In this document: piece after piece, positions 8,772 to 22,200 of the stretch
Layout: each line of letters starts with the position of its first letter
Position numbering within the stretch: the first letter of the stretch is position 1
Origin: Pomphorhynchus laevis
Taxonomy: Eukaryota > Acanthocephala > Palaeacanthocephala > Echinorhynchida > Pomphorhynchidae
DNA length: 64,000 bases
Assembly: GCA_012934845.2 (NCBI GenBank)
Contig: WNNJ02001688.1
Span: forward strand, 62,001 to 126,000
Direction: 5' to 3'
Program-made: the position numbers and the translations under genes
The notes under the pieces: generated by a model
What the model was told of the DNA's origin: nothing
The model's input: only the letters and a program-made list of their open reading frames with translations
The model's database searches: none

Positions 8772-11700
8772 CTGGTGACGAGGGAGTTTTACGAACGATC
8801 TTAATGCAGCATCAGTTCTTAGAGCTGTTGGCGAATCGCAATGGGCAAAGCAACGATGAACAACACCATCGTAGACAAGTTTAAGGATATCGACCGTTTA
8901 TCGAGGACAAGGAGGAGTGGGCAAATTATTATGAGCAGCTTGAGCACCATTTCCGAGCTCAATCGGTTTCAGATGACGACCATAAAAAAAACAACTTTTG
9001 TTGTCATGGATTGGATCAGAAGCATACCAACTCATAAATCGATTAAATGCTGGTCAAAGTTTGGATGACACAGGATAATAATAGTGAGATTTTGAGATCT
9101 ATCAACACGATAGGGCATCATGATATCATCCCGATTATAAAAGTACAAATCAACGGGCAATGTATAAATATGGAATTTGATACTGGGGCTAGTGTCTCAA
9201 TAATTTCAAGAGCTGTTTGGCAACACATCGGAGAACCGACATTACATCCAGCCAAAGTGTTGAAAACTTACGGTGGACAAGTACTTCAGTCTATCGGAAA
9301 ATGCTTGGTAACCGCAACATTAAATAAACAAGCGCAATTGTTATGGGTAACGGTACTTGAAACATCTTGTAGACCGTTTTTTGGGCGACCCTAGATATCG
9401 GCATTCAAATTGAATTGGCCCGAATCAGTTATAATAATAAGAGAGCAGGAAATCAACTCATCACCATTGTGTTCAATAAAAGCAACGTACGAAAACAATG
9501 AGGAATTGTATAATCTCTTGCAGAATTATGCAGAAGTATTTGGTCCACGGACAACGCACGTAAAAGATTACGAAGTAGAATTGACCATCGACACTAACGC
9601 CATACATCACTGTTGGGGTAGTCGAAGAGTACCATTCTCTCTACGAGCATCAGTGAAAGCTGAGCTACAGAGACAGCTAAAACAAGGAGTCAGCGAACCA
9701 GTAGATACCTCTCAAGAAATAGTTGACTGGGCGGCGCCAATAGTAGTCACACATAAATCGGACGGATCGGTGAGAATATGCGGCGATTTCAGAGTTACAA
9801 TTAATCCGTACTTACGGCTGGATACATATGTGCTACCTACACTGGAAGACATCACGGAAAAAATAGCAGGCGGCCTCCACTATTCTGTCCTGGATTTAAA
9901 AGACGCATATCTACAACTGGCAGTGAAGCAGTCATCAAGGAAATGACCATTTCGACATAAAAGGTTTTACCGATATACCCGTATGCCTTTCGGCATTAGC
10001 ACGGCGCCGATCGTATTTCAACGGTATGTCGATCAGATTCTACAGGGTATCCCCAAGGTAGCGGCGTACCTTGATGACATTATAATTACTGGTAAAACAT
10101 CGAACGAACATTTAGATAATCTACAGAAAGTATTGGAGAGATTAAAGCAAGATGGAGTTAAAGTGAAACGTGAGAAATGCAGTTTTCTCCAAGAAAGAGT
10201 AAAATTCTTAGGTCATGTGTTAACGAAAGATTGTATACAAGCGTGTCCTAATAAACTGGAGGCTATACAGAAAATGCTCACACCAACAAACAAAGGCGAA
10301 TTACGATCCTTCCTTGGGGTGGTAAACTATTTGAACCGGTTTATTCCAAGTCTGCAACCCAATTGTAAAAGTCTGTACGAGCTTAGTGGCCGTCGAGCGG
10401 TTTGGTCATGGAAACCGGAGCATACGCAAGCATTTAAAAAAGTCAAGGAATCACTCATGGATGCTCGTATACTAAAAAATTTCGACATTCACAAGTATGT
10501 TCACCTCACATGTGACGCGAACGACAATGGTTTGGGAGCAATATTATTCCAAGAAGACTTGAATCATGTTAAATTACCGGTAGCATACGCTTCCAGGACA
10601 CTGAAGCCTAATGAAAAGGACTATGCCCAAGTGGAGAAAGAAGGATTGGCAATAGTATTCGCGGTACGAAATTTCATCAGTATATCGCCGGTAGAAGATT
10701 CATGCTATGGAGAGATCACAGACCGCTTAAATACATTTTTGGAGAATATTGAAATTTAAGCAAAATGACTAACCAGCGATTGATCAGATGGGCCCTAACC
10801 TTAGCACAGTACAACTATGAATTGAAATATATCGAGGGAATGAAAAATACGATGGCTGATGTACTTTCTCGACTTCCGATTCATAATCCATTAGATACTG
10901 AAGAGAGTGAACAAGTCCATTTGCTACAAGATCACAACGCAGGAAAAATGCATCTGTCAATGGACGAAATCCGGAATGAAAGCATGCGGGACACAGAAAC
11001 ACAACAAATAAAAAGATATATCGAAGGCGGCTGGCCCAAACAATGCAACCAAATAACAACGATATACCATTCTAGGAAACACGAACTTTCAAACGAAAAC
11101 TGTATTTTGTTATGGCTACAGCTTGTCATCCCGAGAAGCATTCGTTACAAAGCTTTGGAAACACTCCACCTTGGACATCCTGGAATATCCGCAATGCGAC
11201 ATCTAGCGCGACTATATTGCTGGTGGCCTACCATAAATACAGATATCGAGCAATGGGTAGACCGCTGTTCATTTTGTCAGAAACAACAACCGAAATCTGC
11301 CCACCAACCCCTACACCAATGGGATGTTCCTGCAGAAGTGTGGACTCGGATACACGTTGATTTTGCAGGCCCCATTGATGGACAAATGTATTTGGCTCTA
11401 ATCGACGCTCAAAGTCATTGGCCAGAAATTATACCAGTATGTAGCATTAATGCTGTTGAAACAATAGCCGCTATACGTGAATTGTTAGCAAGGATGGGTA
11501 TACCTCGTGAAATTGTATCAGACAATGGACACCCATTTCAGTCAGGATAATTCACAGAATTTTGCAAGGCGAATGGAATTCGACACATCAAAGCCTCGCC
11601 ATATCACCCACAAACCAATGGGTTAATTGAACGTTTTATCGGAACATTTAAACGGCGAGTTGAATTTTCTAGAGGGCACCGCGACAGACCCCTATCCATT

Positions 11701-12186
11701 CAACAGTTTCTCATGACTTATCGAAACTCGCCACAGGGTAGCACGGGGAAGGCACCTGCGGAGTTACTGTATGGTAGAAGGATAAAAACTAATGCGACAG
11801 ACTACGACCAACTACACAAACTACGGTGCAAAGTCACAGAGAGAAACAGAAAGAACGTCATGACGTTAACGCGAGGCCACGACAATTCGACGTACATCAG
11901 GCAGTGTGGGTACGAAACCAGCTGAATATACAATGGTAGCCTGGATCTATAAAAGACCGGACTGGGTGGGGTTCATATGTGGTAAACACCCAAAATGGAG
12001 AAAGACGAAGACATGCAGATGATCTAAGAACAAATAAAGAGGTGAACACGAATAGAGAAGTAACCGAAATAACAGGGAGTGAGGAACTTAATGATCATAT
12101 ACTTTCGGAGACGATTCGGAGGTGGACGAGGTGTCGGAAAACCCAGTCAGGTACGATGAACTCACAGAAGAGTGGGAAAGGAGAGA

Positions 12187-12455
12187 TGTGGCAGCAGCGG
12201 CGGCACAATCAATGGGCAATAGCTCATGCAACCTAACCGCAAACAGTGACCAACCGCCATCACTAAACACACGTTGAGTGGCGTCCTAACAATTGACTAT
12301 AAGTAACGCATTTTGTGACATTAAGTGTTTTTGTGAATGCAGTGAAGACTTTCTTTGTTGAATTGTGTTATGGCATCCACAAGGCGTTAAAAAATTGCTT
12401 TGCTGAAACAATCCACGGTCTTTTCAAACACAGTTGACTAAGTATTGTATTGAAA
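12187..12455 (+). repeat. 3' LTR of the Gypsy element
   Basis: It is preceded by a purine-rich tract (AGAGTGGGAAAGGAGAGA) suited to plus-strand priming. No clear target-site duplication was found around the pair. Confidence 0.85.
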
Positions 12456-12936
12456 TTTTTTTAGCTCAAACCGCATGAACATTTAAGAGAATCTAAATTC
12501 TAAACTATGGCTAGCTAGACATTTTATAAATGGTTGCATGAAGATATTTTACTTTAAACATCAAAAAAATAATGAACTCGAGTGACTATTGTTAAATATT
12601 GAAAATCTGTATAGAGCGTTAATTTCTCTTTGTCTTTCAAATCACGTTTATCTTTTACCTTTCCCGATTACATATATAAAGAAACAGAATTTTAAATATT
12701 TTTAATATTTTTTCGAGGTTTTAAAAAAATGAAAATTTTTAATAAAAATAAGTTGTCAATTTTAGTAATTCAGTAAAGAATTATTATCAAAGTCATCTTT
12801 AAAAAAAGATTTTATCAGCTTTTGCTATTCTTTATTCACAAAATAATGCAGGCGAATTTAAACAGTTTGCGAATTTTTGAGTGAAAGCACGAGAGTTGTC
12901 ATTAACACGATAATAAGATCAGCGACCGAGCCTTTG

Positions 12937-14325
12937 CTATTAAAATATACATTACATTTACAAATCATTGAAAGTAAACAACTTTCTAGAATAATTGTTT
13001 ACGAACTACATTAAAAATACTCATATTTCATTATTATTCCTTATCATCTTATTGACATACCCGTAAGCACCTGTTTTTTCATTTTATTGATATGATTGCA
13101 AACATTTTTATCGAAGATATAAAATCGATTTATTATTTCATATTAAATCAAAATTTAGCCATTATTTTATTACCCTAAATTATTTATTGGTCAATTCATA
13201 AAAATGACTAATTTTAAATTTAAATTATTAAAATCTTATAAGAATTGTTTATTATTTATAATTATTTATTTTTTAATTATTTAAAATAATTAAAAAATTA
13301 TCGTGTTAATGTCAACACGATAATATCCTATTATCGTGTTAATGACAACTCTTGTGCTATCTAAATTTTGATTTTAATCTAAAATTAAAATTTATTTTTT
13401 TGATTTTAATCTAAAATTCAATTAAAATCATCAATTAATCTGATTCATAATGAAATATTTTAAATTTTCCAAAATATTAATTAATTAATTTATTAATTTT
13501 TTGAATTAATAAAATCTTTGCTGTTATTTAAAAGCTGTTTACAATAAATTAACTTATTTCAATAAATTTGACACTTCAGTGCATTGAATGTATTATCAAA
13601 AACTTTTACATGATTTTGCTTAACTCTCTATAGTTCGTTCAATTGTCGCTCATCCACTCTTCACTATGTCGTCATTGTCAATAATAATGTTTTATTGATA
13701 TTTTACGCTAATACTTGAACATTATTGTCTACAAGCATTTTTGCAGCAAACTTGATCAATAACAATTAAACCCGATAATGCCAAGCATTGATCGCATGAA
13801 AGTGGAATTGTGATCTTACATTCGCGTTGCAAATCAGTTGATTTGTGATCAGAGATTTATATAGCAAGTCATAAAGTAATTTGTGATCTTAGTCAATGGT
13901 AATTTATTCAGAACAATTAACTAATAATAATTTAAAAAATTTAAAATTTATTTAGAACGACCAATTTATGCTTACGTCGATGTTCTAAATGATAGTTATT
14001 TCAAATAACTACATTCATTAGTTTTTGGTTAAAACAAAGCGGTGAAATCGGATCCTTTAATGTCAATAATTGAGATAAGTTTGAACAAGTATTGACCCAA
14101 AAAAAGGTATAAATGTTACATTTATAAGGATTAAAATATATTATTATAGCAGATAGTTTTATTGAAACGAAGAAGAAAATAATTTCACTTTGTTAAAAGA
14201 TACAATATTTCTGTGAATAATGCAATCATCAGAATATAAATTAAATGTTTACAAAATTCTGATATTTACATTTATGCAAAAATACAAGTATTTATTTACG
14301 CAGCATTTCTACATAAAAAGAAGAA
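12937..14325. repeat. Segmental duplicate C (partner at 33.7-34.8 kb)
   Basis: Bases 13,428-14,325 match 33,860-34,756 in direct orientation with only a handful of differences seen. Bases 12,937-13,084 match 33,848-33,704 in inverted orientation. Between them (13,085-13,427) the sequence is absent from the partner. No open frame or known element is visible in the shared part, which is 20-30% GC. Confidence 0.85.
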
Positions 14326-14636
14326 ATTATGCAATTTTCTGTAAAAAATGTACACTTTGATAACAAATTTCATAACTAATTTTTATGTTATTGCTAATAA
14401 ACTTTGAAACACTGAAATCATCTTGTTACAAACAAGAAAAGGACCAAAAACTTTATTTTTATACGCTACAGGTTTAAATTTAGCCTTCTTAATAGCCCAA
14501 AACGGAAAACAACTTTTTAGTTAACTAAGTATAATAGTTAAAAAGTTTCAATTAGTTAACTAATTGAAATAGGTATTTCTCATTAAATAATACCTTAATT
14601 TAAATTTTGAAGATCAAATTTCATAAGGTTTGATCT

Positions 14637-16480
14637 TAGTCAACATCCTTCATGCGCGTCGCTCTCGTCGGCTGGAATGGCTGCGGCATCACCCTTTACG
14701 TTTATTCCGTCCAGAAGCTCATCAGCATCGTCATCGATCCCGAGCCCCAGCTCAATCATCCGATTGATGCGTTTCGCGTAGCTCTCCGGGTGCTCCAGAC
14801 TGAATCCGGACGCGAACATAATCGATTCGAACAGCAAAACCACCGAACCCTTCATTGACTTGTCCCCCTTTCCTTCGCATGCAGGCACTTTATAATAGAG
14901 TGATCGGCGTTGATCTCCAGATTCTTCTTCGTGACCATGTAGCCCGTAGTGCTCGTGTCGCGCTGGGCATGTGTCTTCATTATCCCTTCCATGCTGGCAA
15001 ACAATCCGTATTGACCCGTCACGATACAGCATCGCGAGGATATGAGGCGATTTGAGACAACCACCTTTTTGACTTTGCTGTCTAAGATATCTTTCATGAG
15101 TTTGCAGAGCGATTCGAATTTCTCCTTATCAGCTTAAACTTCGTTTTCTCCTCGTCATACTCGGGGAGTTCGAAGCCCTTCTTGGTCACGGACGCAAGTT
15201 CTTCCCGTCAAACTCCTCGAGCTGCTGAACGCAGTATTCTTCGATGGGCTCGATCATGTAGATAACCTTGATGCTGCTTTGTCGAACGCGCTCCACGAAC
15301 CTTGCTTTGCCAGAATCTTGCTTTGTTGCAGGGTCTCCCTGCTGATGTTCAGCGGCAAATCCTCGGAGTCAACGATGCCCTTGATAACGTTAACGTACTC
15401 CGGCACCAGCTCCTCGCAGTTTTCGGTAATGAACACTCCGCGTACATCCAAATTTAAGCTACTTTACAGCTTCTTATTTTCAAAAAGGCCAAATGGCGCA
15501 CGCTTTGAGAAAAAATCAACGCCCGAAACTGCAGCCGTCGTCAACGGAAAAATGCTTCGGCGCGAGATCGTCTTCTCAGTCATTAGTGCAACTTGTAAAT
15601 TTCAGCGTATTTTTTGTATACGATATCCTCAGAGACGCGTGTTCGAATCGATTTGGACTTGTTCAGCACCTCTCGGTCGATATATTTCTCCTTACTCTTA
15701 TTTTTCTTCTTGACCTTCTTGCTAACCGCCTCGTCGTCCGAGTTCCCGATCTCCTCCACCTCGACGTATTTCTCTGGCTTCTCTTCGTCATCTTTCTCGG
15801 CTTGTTCATCCACGTTCATCTTGTTTTTTTCTTCTTCTCGGTCTCATCGGGCTCAGCCTCGTCATCAGACATCTCCCTATCGCGCTCTTTCTGCATGACC
15901 AACATAATAGAATACTGGATGGACTGGGAGTGCTTCTTTACAATGTCCTTGATCTCGCGCTCTTCAAGGTACTCCTCCAACTGTTTATCCTTTAGCCAGA
16001 GTGTTATCTTTGTCCCATGGCCCAGACGTTCACGCGGAGAGTCCTAGCGCACCGTGAAGTTTCTGCCCGCACTTGACTCTCAGATGTATTGTTTGTCGTC
16101 ATTATGCTTGGACAAGACCGTGACCTAGTCCGCTATTAAATATGCCGAGTAGAAGCATACTCCAAACTGCCCAATCATGCTAATGTCGGCTCCGCTCTGT
16201 AGGGCCTCCATAATGGCCCGTGTCCCACTGCGGGCGATCGTGCCCAAATTGTTCACTATGTGGCCCTTCGTCATGCCAATTCTGGTGACGATGATATGCA
16301 GCTGCTTGTTTCCTTGTCGGAAATGATATGGATGTCGAGCTACTCGCAGGGGTCGAGTTTGGTGGGGTCGGTTAGATGTTCATACCTTATTTTGTCTAGG
16401 GCGTCAGAACAATTTGAAATGAGTTCACGCAGAAAGATTTCTTGTGAACTCATTCACAGAATAAGCGGTATTTCTCATTC
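14637..16480 (-). pseudogene. Cytosolic HSP90 pseudogene
   Basis: Read on the minus strand, recognisable HSP90 blocks appear in order: [10 protein letters not shown] and [10 protein letters not shown] (N-terminal ATPase domain, about 16,450-16,380); an acidic/lysine linker with KKKNKSKEKYIDREVLNKSK (about 15,700); [17 protein letters not shown] and [19 protein letters not shown] (middle domain, about 15,440-15,310); [58 protein letters not shown]; and [12 protein letters not shown]. It ends MKDVD-stop (14,639), an altered MEEVD tail lying in a different frame from the preceding segment. Multiple frameshifts and stops are present, and about 110 codons are missing between QQSKIL and FVERV. The first ~30 residues are also missing. 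No introns are seen, which suggests a retrocopy. Its GC is far above its surroundings. Confidence 0.9.
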
Positions 16481-16734
16481 ACAAAATAAGTGCTAATTAG
16501 AACAGATAAGCGTGCAACGTAGGAAATGGGACGTATCATCGGAAATTAGTCATTTAGTTTAACATTTGAGGTTCACGAAACTATATCAGGCATTATAACA
16601 ACACTTTGATATACATGTGTTTGAAGTACAAAATAATCGACTTGCTTAACCAATGCACTGAGAAAAGGTGTATTATGTCAGTTTCAGGAGAGATGTACCA
16701 CTTAATTCAAGAATTCTCAAAATTTTATATATCG

Positions 16735-16905
16735 TAAGGAAATCATGTGTAACGCCGCTCTGAGCAATCAAAAATACGTCTTCACCTGGCAACTCCATCA
16801 ATACTATTGACAAATGAAGTTTCCCAATTCCTCATGCATATAGTTCGGACAATATAGAAACAAGAGGGTTGCCCATTGCCAAACCGTCGATCTGATCCCA
16901 CATTA
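16735..16905 (-). mobile_element. Penelope RT fragment
   Basis: The minus strand reads MWDQIDGLAMGNPLVSILSE, the QIDGLAMG(N/S)PLSP motif of canonical PLE reverse transcriptases. In a shifted frame it continues WETSFVNSIDGVAR, where the family has its approach to the YVDD motif. It is an old truncated scrap. Confidence 0.65.
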
Positions 16906-17116
16906 CAGATTCAAAAATGAAACTGAAAAGACTAGTACACATATTAAAAAAGCGTATGTTAATCTTCATAATTATAAATAATTGAATGTGATATGAAACG
17001 ATGATATTAAAATATTTTAGAATTAGAATGCAATAGCAAAATTCTTCAAATTATCTGTTCACCAACAACTTCCGTGTTGATATTTTATGGGTAAGATTTA
17101 GTTGCAAGCATTGTAA

Positions 17117-17785
17117 ACAACAAATTAATGTTCATTGATGTCGATGTTCAAAGTCATTTCAAGTATCTTCAGTCATGTTGTGTTTTCCAACATTGCAAAT
17201 CAAACGTTCAATGATAATTTTTTAGTGAAAGCAAACACAAGCGTCTACAAGAAAAAACATGTTTTTTCTTCATGTAAAAAACAAATGTTTAATATACGTT
17301 TCTTCTTCTTTTTCTCCTGCTTTTTTCTTTTTGACTCCAACCAAATATGGGGTCCCAATCTGCTCCTTTCTTATTCTTTTCTTCATGATTCGATTGAGGC
17401 ACTTGTCCGGTATTAGAAGCACTTGAAGTCAAACGCATATAAAGAATAAGATGCACAGTCGTTTTAAAAATAGATATCGTTGTTCTAAAGGGCTATTATT
17501 TGAGTAACAGTACAATCCGCACAATACAAACACATTGAGAACGATTACACATCTACCCAAACTGACATTTAATCGTCTCGCTCTCTCAAACATACGTAGA
17601 CCTTTCCGAACTAATTTAAAACACCTCGAGTGAACTGTTCTATTTTCAGATCCAACACTACAATACGCAGGTGCATCCGTAGGTGTTAATCCATTTCGAC
17701 TAACAATAAAACAATAAATTTGTAAACAACAAATTAATGTTCATTGATGTCGATGTTCAAAGTCATTTCAAGTATTTTCAGTCAG
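17117..17785. repeat. 64-base direct repeats enclosing a coding-looking island
   Basis: Bases 17,117-17,180 (GTAAACAACAAATTAATG...CTTCAGTCA) recur almost unchanged at 17,721-17,785. The ~540 bases between them are less AT-rich and contain two short minus-strand frames (next entry). This could be a tandem duplication or an insertion with long flanking repeats. Confidence 0.6.
17289..17703 (-). CDS. Possible small coding exon(s), unassigned
   Basis: One minus-strand frame is open from a TTGTTAG acceptor-like site (about 17,703) to a stop at 17,429, about 90 codons. It reads RNGLTPTDAPAYCSVGSENR, then KLVRKGLRMFERARRL, then a hydrophobic stretch RCVIVLNVFVLCGLYCYS that could be a membrane segment. 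A second frame, ATG 17,438 to stop 17,291, overlaps the end and reads GADWDPIFGWSQKEK followed by a basic tail. Composition looks protein-like but I recognise no family. It could be a host exon, an element remnant or chance. Confidence 0.25.
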
Positions 17786-19030
17786 TTTTCCGTTAAAACT
17801 AATCGGTAAATGCTGATTATTTAATGCAAAATCAAGTAGTGAAGACAAATTTCAAACACTACATGATAGCATGATATCAATATTTTATGTTTGATATTTA
17901 TATTGTAAAATATTAATCATGTTACTTTGTAAATCGACTTTGCGTTACAGAACGCAAATTTATTTGTAATTTTGAGATTCATCTGAATGCCACAACCATT
18001 TATTTTAATGGTTGTGGCATTCATTTATTTAAATGAATAAATTTAAAATAATTTGAAAATAAACAAAAAGACAATTTAATCATTTATGCAGAACAATAAT
18101 TACAGAGTTTGTACATATAGAAAGGGAGAAAAATCATAGATTAGAATACAGCAAACTGTGATATTCTCGATAAATAGATCATGCTTCGAATGTTCTGTAG
18201 GAGCTGGTTTCTTTAATATCATTGTATTGCTAAATACACAAGTAAACTTTAAATCAGACAACACAATACTATTTACTAAAGTATTATCAAATTAAATTTA
18301 CCCGAGCTTAAACATTGATATTTCAAAAACTCAAAAGTTAAATTAGAAAAAAGTAAAATTAACTATAAATTAGAATCTCCAGATATTTATTATACAAATT
18401 ATCGTAATATTTGGGTTTTAAAACAACAATGATTTATATAAAGTACGTTTTGTAAACTCAAATGTTTATTACTTACTTATAAAATTGACATTTAAATATC
18501 AACTAATAGTTGATATTTAAATAGGTTCAGTAACAGATAGTTGCATACAATGCAAAGGTACCATAATATGATTTTAGTTGAATATCAACGAAATAATTAT
18601 ATCAATTATGTATAAAATATATTATTGATAAAATAGCATTTGTAATATATTTCTAAAAATGCTTATACTAAACAGGAAGTAGATCATCGTAGCAATTTAT
18701 GTTCTAACGATTGTAATCTTTTTTTCCATTGTAATAGCCAACAATTTTCCTTTTTCCAATTTCGTTCTAGAAGTTAAACAAATCAACATTTTATAAAGTA
18801 CTTATTAAAACATAAGAATTATAGCTGTTAAATCAATATTTGAATATTTAACTACGTAATACTCTAGAGTCTATTGATCGAAAATGGTTGGACAAAATAC
18901 TAAAAAATTACATTTTAACTTTTGAATACGACATGAAAATAGTGTGAATGAAAATAGTTTTTAATATAACGTAACTTTAAAAATGAATTTTTAAAATTGC
19001 TGAATTACATGCATATTATTATATGTATAG
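17786..19030. other. AT-rich gap with a 16-bp hairpin
   Basis: The only clear structure is a perfect inverted repeat at 17,985-18,022 (GAATGCCACAACCATT, 6-base loop, exact complement). It is too short for a typical animal miRNA precursor. Nothing else was recognised. Confidence 0.5.
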
Positions 19031-19036
19031 TTTATT
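19031..19036 (-). promoter_or_regulatory. Candidate polyadenylation signal
   Basis: AATAAA on the minus strand, about 200 bases downstream of the stop codon of the CCCH zinc-finger gene. The motif is common in such AT-rich DNA, so this is only a candidate. Confidence 0.35.
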
Positions 19037-19233
19037 AGAAATTTAGGAGAAAATGCATTACACGTACATTTAATTTAAATTGCTTACAAACCACTACCTT
19101 TTAAGAGATGAATGGCTTGCTACAGTCTTATTTCGTAATTCAATCAGCCATTTTTCAAAATATAGTCGGCAAAACCATATTTTGAAAACATAATTCATAA
19201 TGAATGTAATGACTTAAAATAATGGTATATACC

Positions 19234-22200
19234 TTAATCAGAGTCAATGGGTATAATAACCGGAGGAATATTAATGTATTCTTCAAAATATCCATTTAAT
19301 AAAGGATATTCGCTGCACTGGTTAGACGAATCGTTCATCCACCTTCTTGGTAGTAGACTGTTTGATGAGCTTGACTCGACTGTATTGTTATTATCAACTT
19401 TCTCCCTAAGTGTGACATGGCCGTTGAGACCATAGCACAATTCTGGTATTAGTTTGGATCTTGTGGCTCGCCGACTACTGATATCATATAGCGGAGGCGG
19501 TATGGCTTGTGTCGGCGCATTGGTGCCGTAATGAAAATACGGACATCGTTCATTGAGACATCCTGATCGTGTTGATTCGTAATAACAGGGTTCTATATCC
19601 CGTTCATCATAAATGTGTCGTAGAATACAATCCGGGTTATAACAATTTTGTATTGTCCACGGTATACATAGCTGCCTTCCAATTGTATCGGCATGTCTGT
19701 ATTCACAATTTTCACCCTTAAATTAATAAACGGATTTAACAATATTTACAGCAAAGCTAACTATCCGCATTTTAATGTAATCGAAATACATATATCATTA
19801 TATGCACACAATACTTGTTTGAACATATCATCTAGAACATATTGAAAACTGAAATATATGAGGTTAAAATCTTATTAAAATTTAAAATTTGCATGGATCC
19901 TATTTATTTGATGATATCTTAATGAATTTGTCCTTTCCTACACTTTGCAAGGCAAATGTGTTATACTTCTTACAGCGCCAAGCATATTGAATTACAAGAG
20001 TATAAATTTAATTTAAATTAGATAGCATTTTAAAAATTAAGTAATGAAAGAATATCATTTGTAAATTGGAACATGTTTTATCATTCAATTTATACGAAAA
20101 ATGTAAATTTTAATGTACAAGTTAGAATTTCAAATATATCAGTATGTATATATAGATAACTTATTATAAAATAACTGATTCTTTCGCGATTCCTATAATG
20201 TCAATGAACTTTTCCTACTTTACAAATTTATTCGTAGAAAATCGCATTCTTTATACGTTCTACTCGTCTTCTTTCGAACGGGATATTAAATTCGATTTAG
20301 GCTTACACGCTATAATTAATATAGTATAACACTTGGTATTATTCCCAATAATAAATTTGTAACATAAAAACTTCCGCGAAAAAGTGTCAAATTCATGGAA
20401 TAGTAAAATATTAAATTTATCAATTAATAAAAGCAAAACAATCTAAAAAATTGTTTCAAGTTTAATAGTTTATGAATAGATTAGCATCTAAACGACAGTA
20501 CATTTTATAGAATACCGATGCTGAGCTTCTACATTATAATGCTTTGAGGACAATCCTAAACTAATCATATTAGCGGTGCCTACTTTATGATGATAATGTA
20601 TAAACCATGATGAAATGTCATTTTCTACAAAAATGTATTGTTCCTGTGTGAAATATATATTTTACAGTATTATATTTGATGGTAAATTATATAAATTATT
20701 ATATCAATTTTTTTATTTACCATCATAATCATTAATTAATCTTTGATTTATTGAACAAATGATATCTTTAGAGAACTTTTTATTTAAAAATAGATATTTT
20801 AGCTTATTATCTCTTAAAAGTTATTTTAATATTTCCAATTGTTCATTTATATACATATCTTTTTTAATATTTTTAAGTCCATTTTTCCTATTCATTTTAT
20901 CACCATGACTTCTTGGTTTGCGTTTAACCGGATTATTATAATATAGTTGTTTATTATGTATTATACTACTTCTGCCAATTCCTTGTATCACGTAATTCAA
21001 TCCGAATTGGTACATGGAATCAAGCTTTTTAATCCAAAAATCTTCTAATTCAACACAATGTCTAGCAAGTTAAAGTTCGTGCTTAATAAATTGTTGACTT
21101 TTATGTAATACATTTAAACAATTTTCATTGTTTAATAGTAGCGCACACAAACCATTTCTAATGATCTTAAATATGCTTATAGTATTTCGCTCGATAAAAT
21201 TATAATATTATATATGTTTTGATATGAATGAAAATTGAGATTGAGAAGCGGATCTGCGCCGCTAATGCTATCGTTGTACATGTCTGTCGTGATGAAGCTG
21301 GAGTTGAGTCTTCGGCGAAGCTTTCTGTTTTCCACACAATCTTCGTTCCTATCTTAACATATTAAAGGGAGCAATATGCTATGACTGAAATGATAATATC
21401 TCGGATACAGACCACCAAAATGATGTTCCTTCGCGATGTGGCCAGCTTTAGCCCTAGAAGTAAGGTTAGTAATTCGGTCATCCGGGATGGACTCGGAGTA
21501 AAGTCGCTGCTTTTCCACATCGAAGAAAGTTAGTTGAGGTGGCTAGTACATGCTCTTAGAATGTCTAGGGATCGTCTTACTCTTAATGTTTACAGGCCGG
21601 ACTCTCTGGAAAGTGACCTCGAAGTAGATCTAGATACCGGTGGAAAGATCAAATCTCGAATTTGACCGAGACCGCCTTGGACTATCTAAAAGAGAACTTT
21701 GGACTGTCGCTCAGCAATGGTATATCTGCAGTAGTTTGGTTCGTGCACTGCCTCCACGATCCGACAACCGAACCAGTGGTTGAAAAGAAAAATCTGGTGT
21801 AATTTGTCTTTTCTTGTCAAGAAACTATTGTTTAATTAAATAATAAATGTTAATGCGTATTTGTAGTATCATCATTTATTTTTCTGCTTTATTCATCATA
21901 TAGACTAAAGTAGATTATTTCGTATTTAATTACTTACTTTGCTTCTAATATTGTACCTTAATACAAATAACTTTTGTAAAGGAGTTTTATATTTATTTTG
22001 CAGAAAATAACAGTTTGCCCAAATAACATGAGAGAATGTAAAATGATTTTTAAATGAGATATAACTAAATATAACTAAATATACAAGCATTGATAACAAA
22101 ATATTACAAAACTTACACGATCACATCGGCCGTAGTAGTTGAAGTAACAGTCTGAATATTGTCTCGGGTAAAACTCATATGCTAAATTTATTCACAAATG

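Larger units (their letters stand above)
8504..12455 (+). mobile_element. Ty3/Gypsy LTR retrotransposon fossil (Mag-like)
   Basis: Parts in order are: 5' LTR (8,504-8,771); a primer-binding-site-like TGGTGACGAGG at 8,773; gag remnant (about 8,840-9,060); aspartic protease with DTGASVS (about 9,180); reverse transcriptase (about 9,500-10,300) with YLDDIIITGK; RNase H (about 10,450-10,860); integrase with an HHCC zinc region (about 11,150-11,290) and core residues near FAGPID and VSDNGH (about 11,360-11,530); a polypurine tract just before 12,187; and the 3' LTR. Domain order RT-RH-IN places it in Ty3/Gypsy, and the similarity looks closest to the Mag group (inference). The coding region is broken in several places, roughly five or more. 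The LTRs differ by about 2%, so the insertion is fairly young. Confidence 0.9.
7890..12930. repeat. Segmental duplicate A, split by an LTR element
   Basis: Bases 7,890-8,503 match 25,905-26,518, and 12,456-12,930 match about 26,593-27,070, in the same orientation. The two flanks are continuous in the second locus except for a short piece of LTR. A further partial copy of the right flank lies at 27,130-27,310. No coding potential was found in the flanks themselves. Confidence 0.85.

Noticed and set aside
10784-11360. Overlapping frames on both strands within the Gypsy fossil
   Set aside because: They are alternative-frame shadows of the integrase region.
8504-12455. Envelope-bearing retrovirus
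   Set aside because: No envelope-like frame lies between integrase and the 3' LTR; it is a plain Ty3/Gypsy fossil.
15279-16047. Long plus-strand frames of 94-184 codons
   Set aside because: They are antisense shadows of the GC-richer HSP90 pseudogene.
17135-17416. 93-codon plus-strand frame with many Phe
   Set aside because: It is driven by poly-T runs; the opposite strand looks more protein-like.
17985-18022. Hairpin as a microRNA precursor
   Set aside because: A 16-bp perfect stem with a 6-base loop is too short and too perfect for a typical animal precursor.
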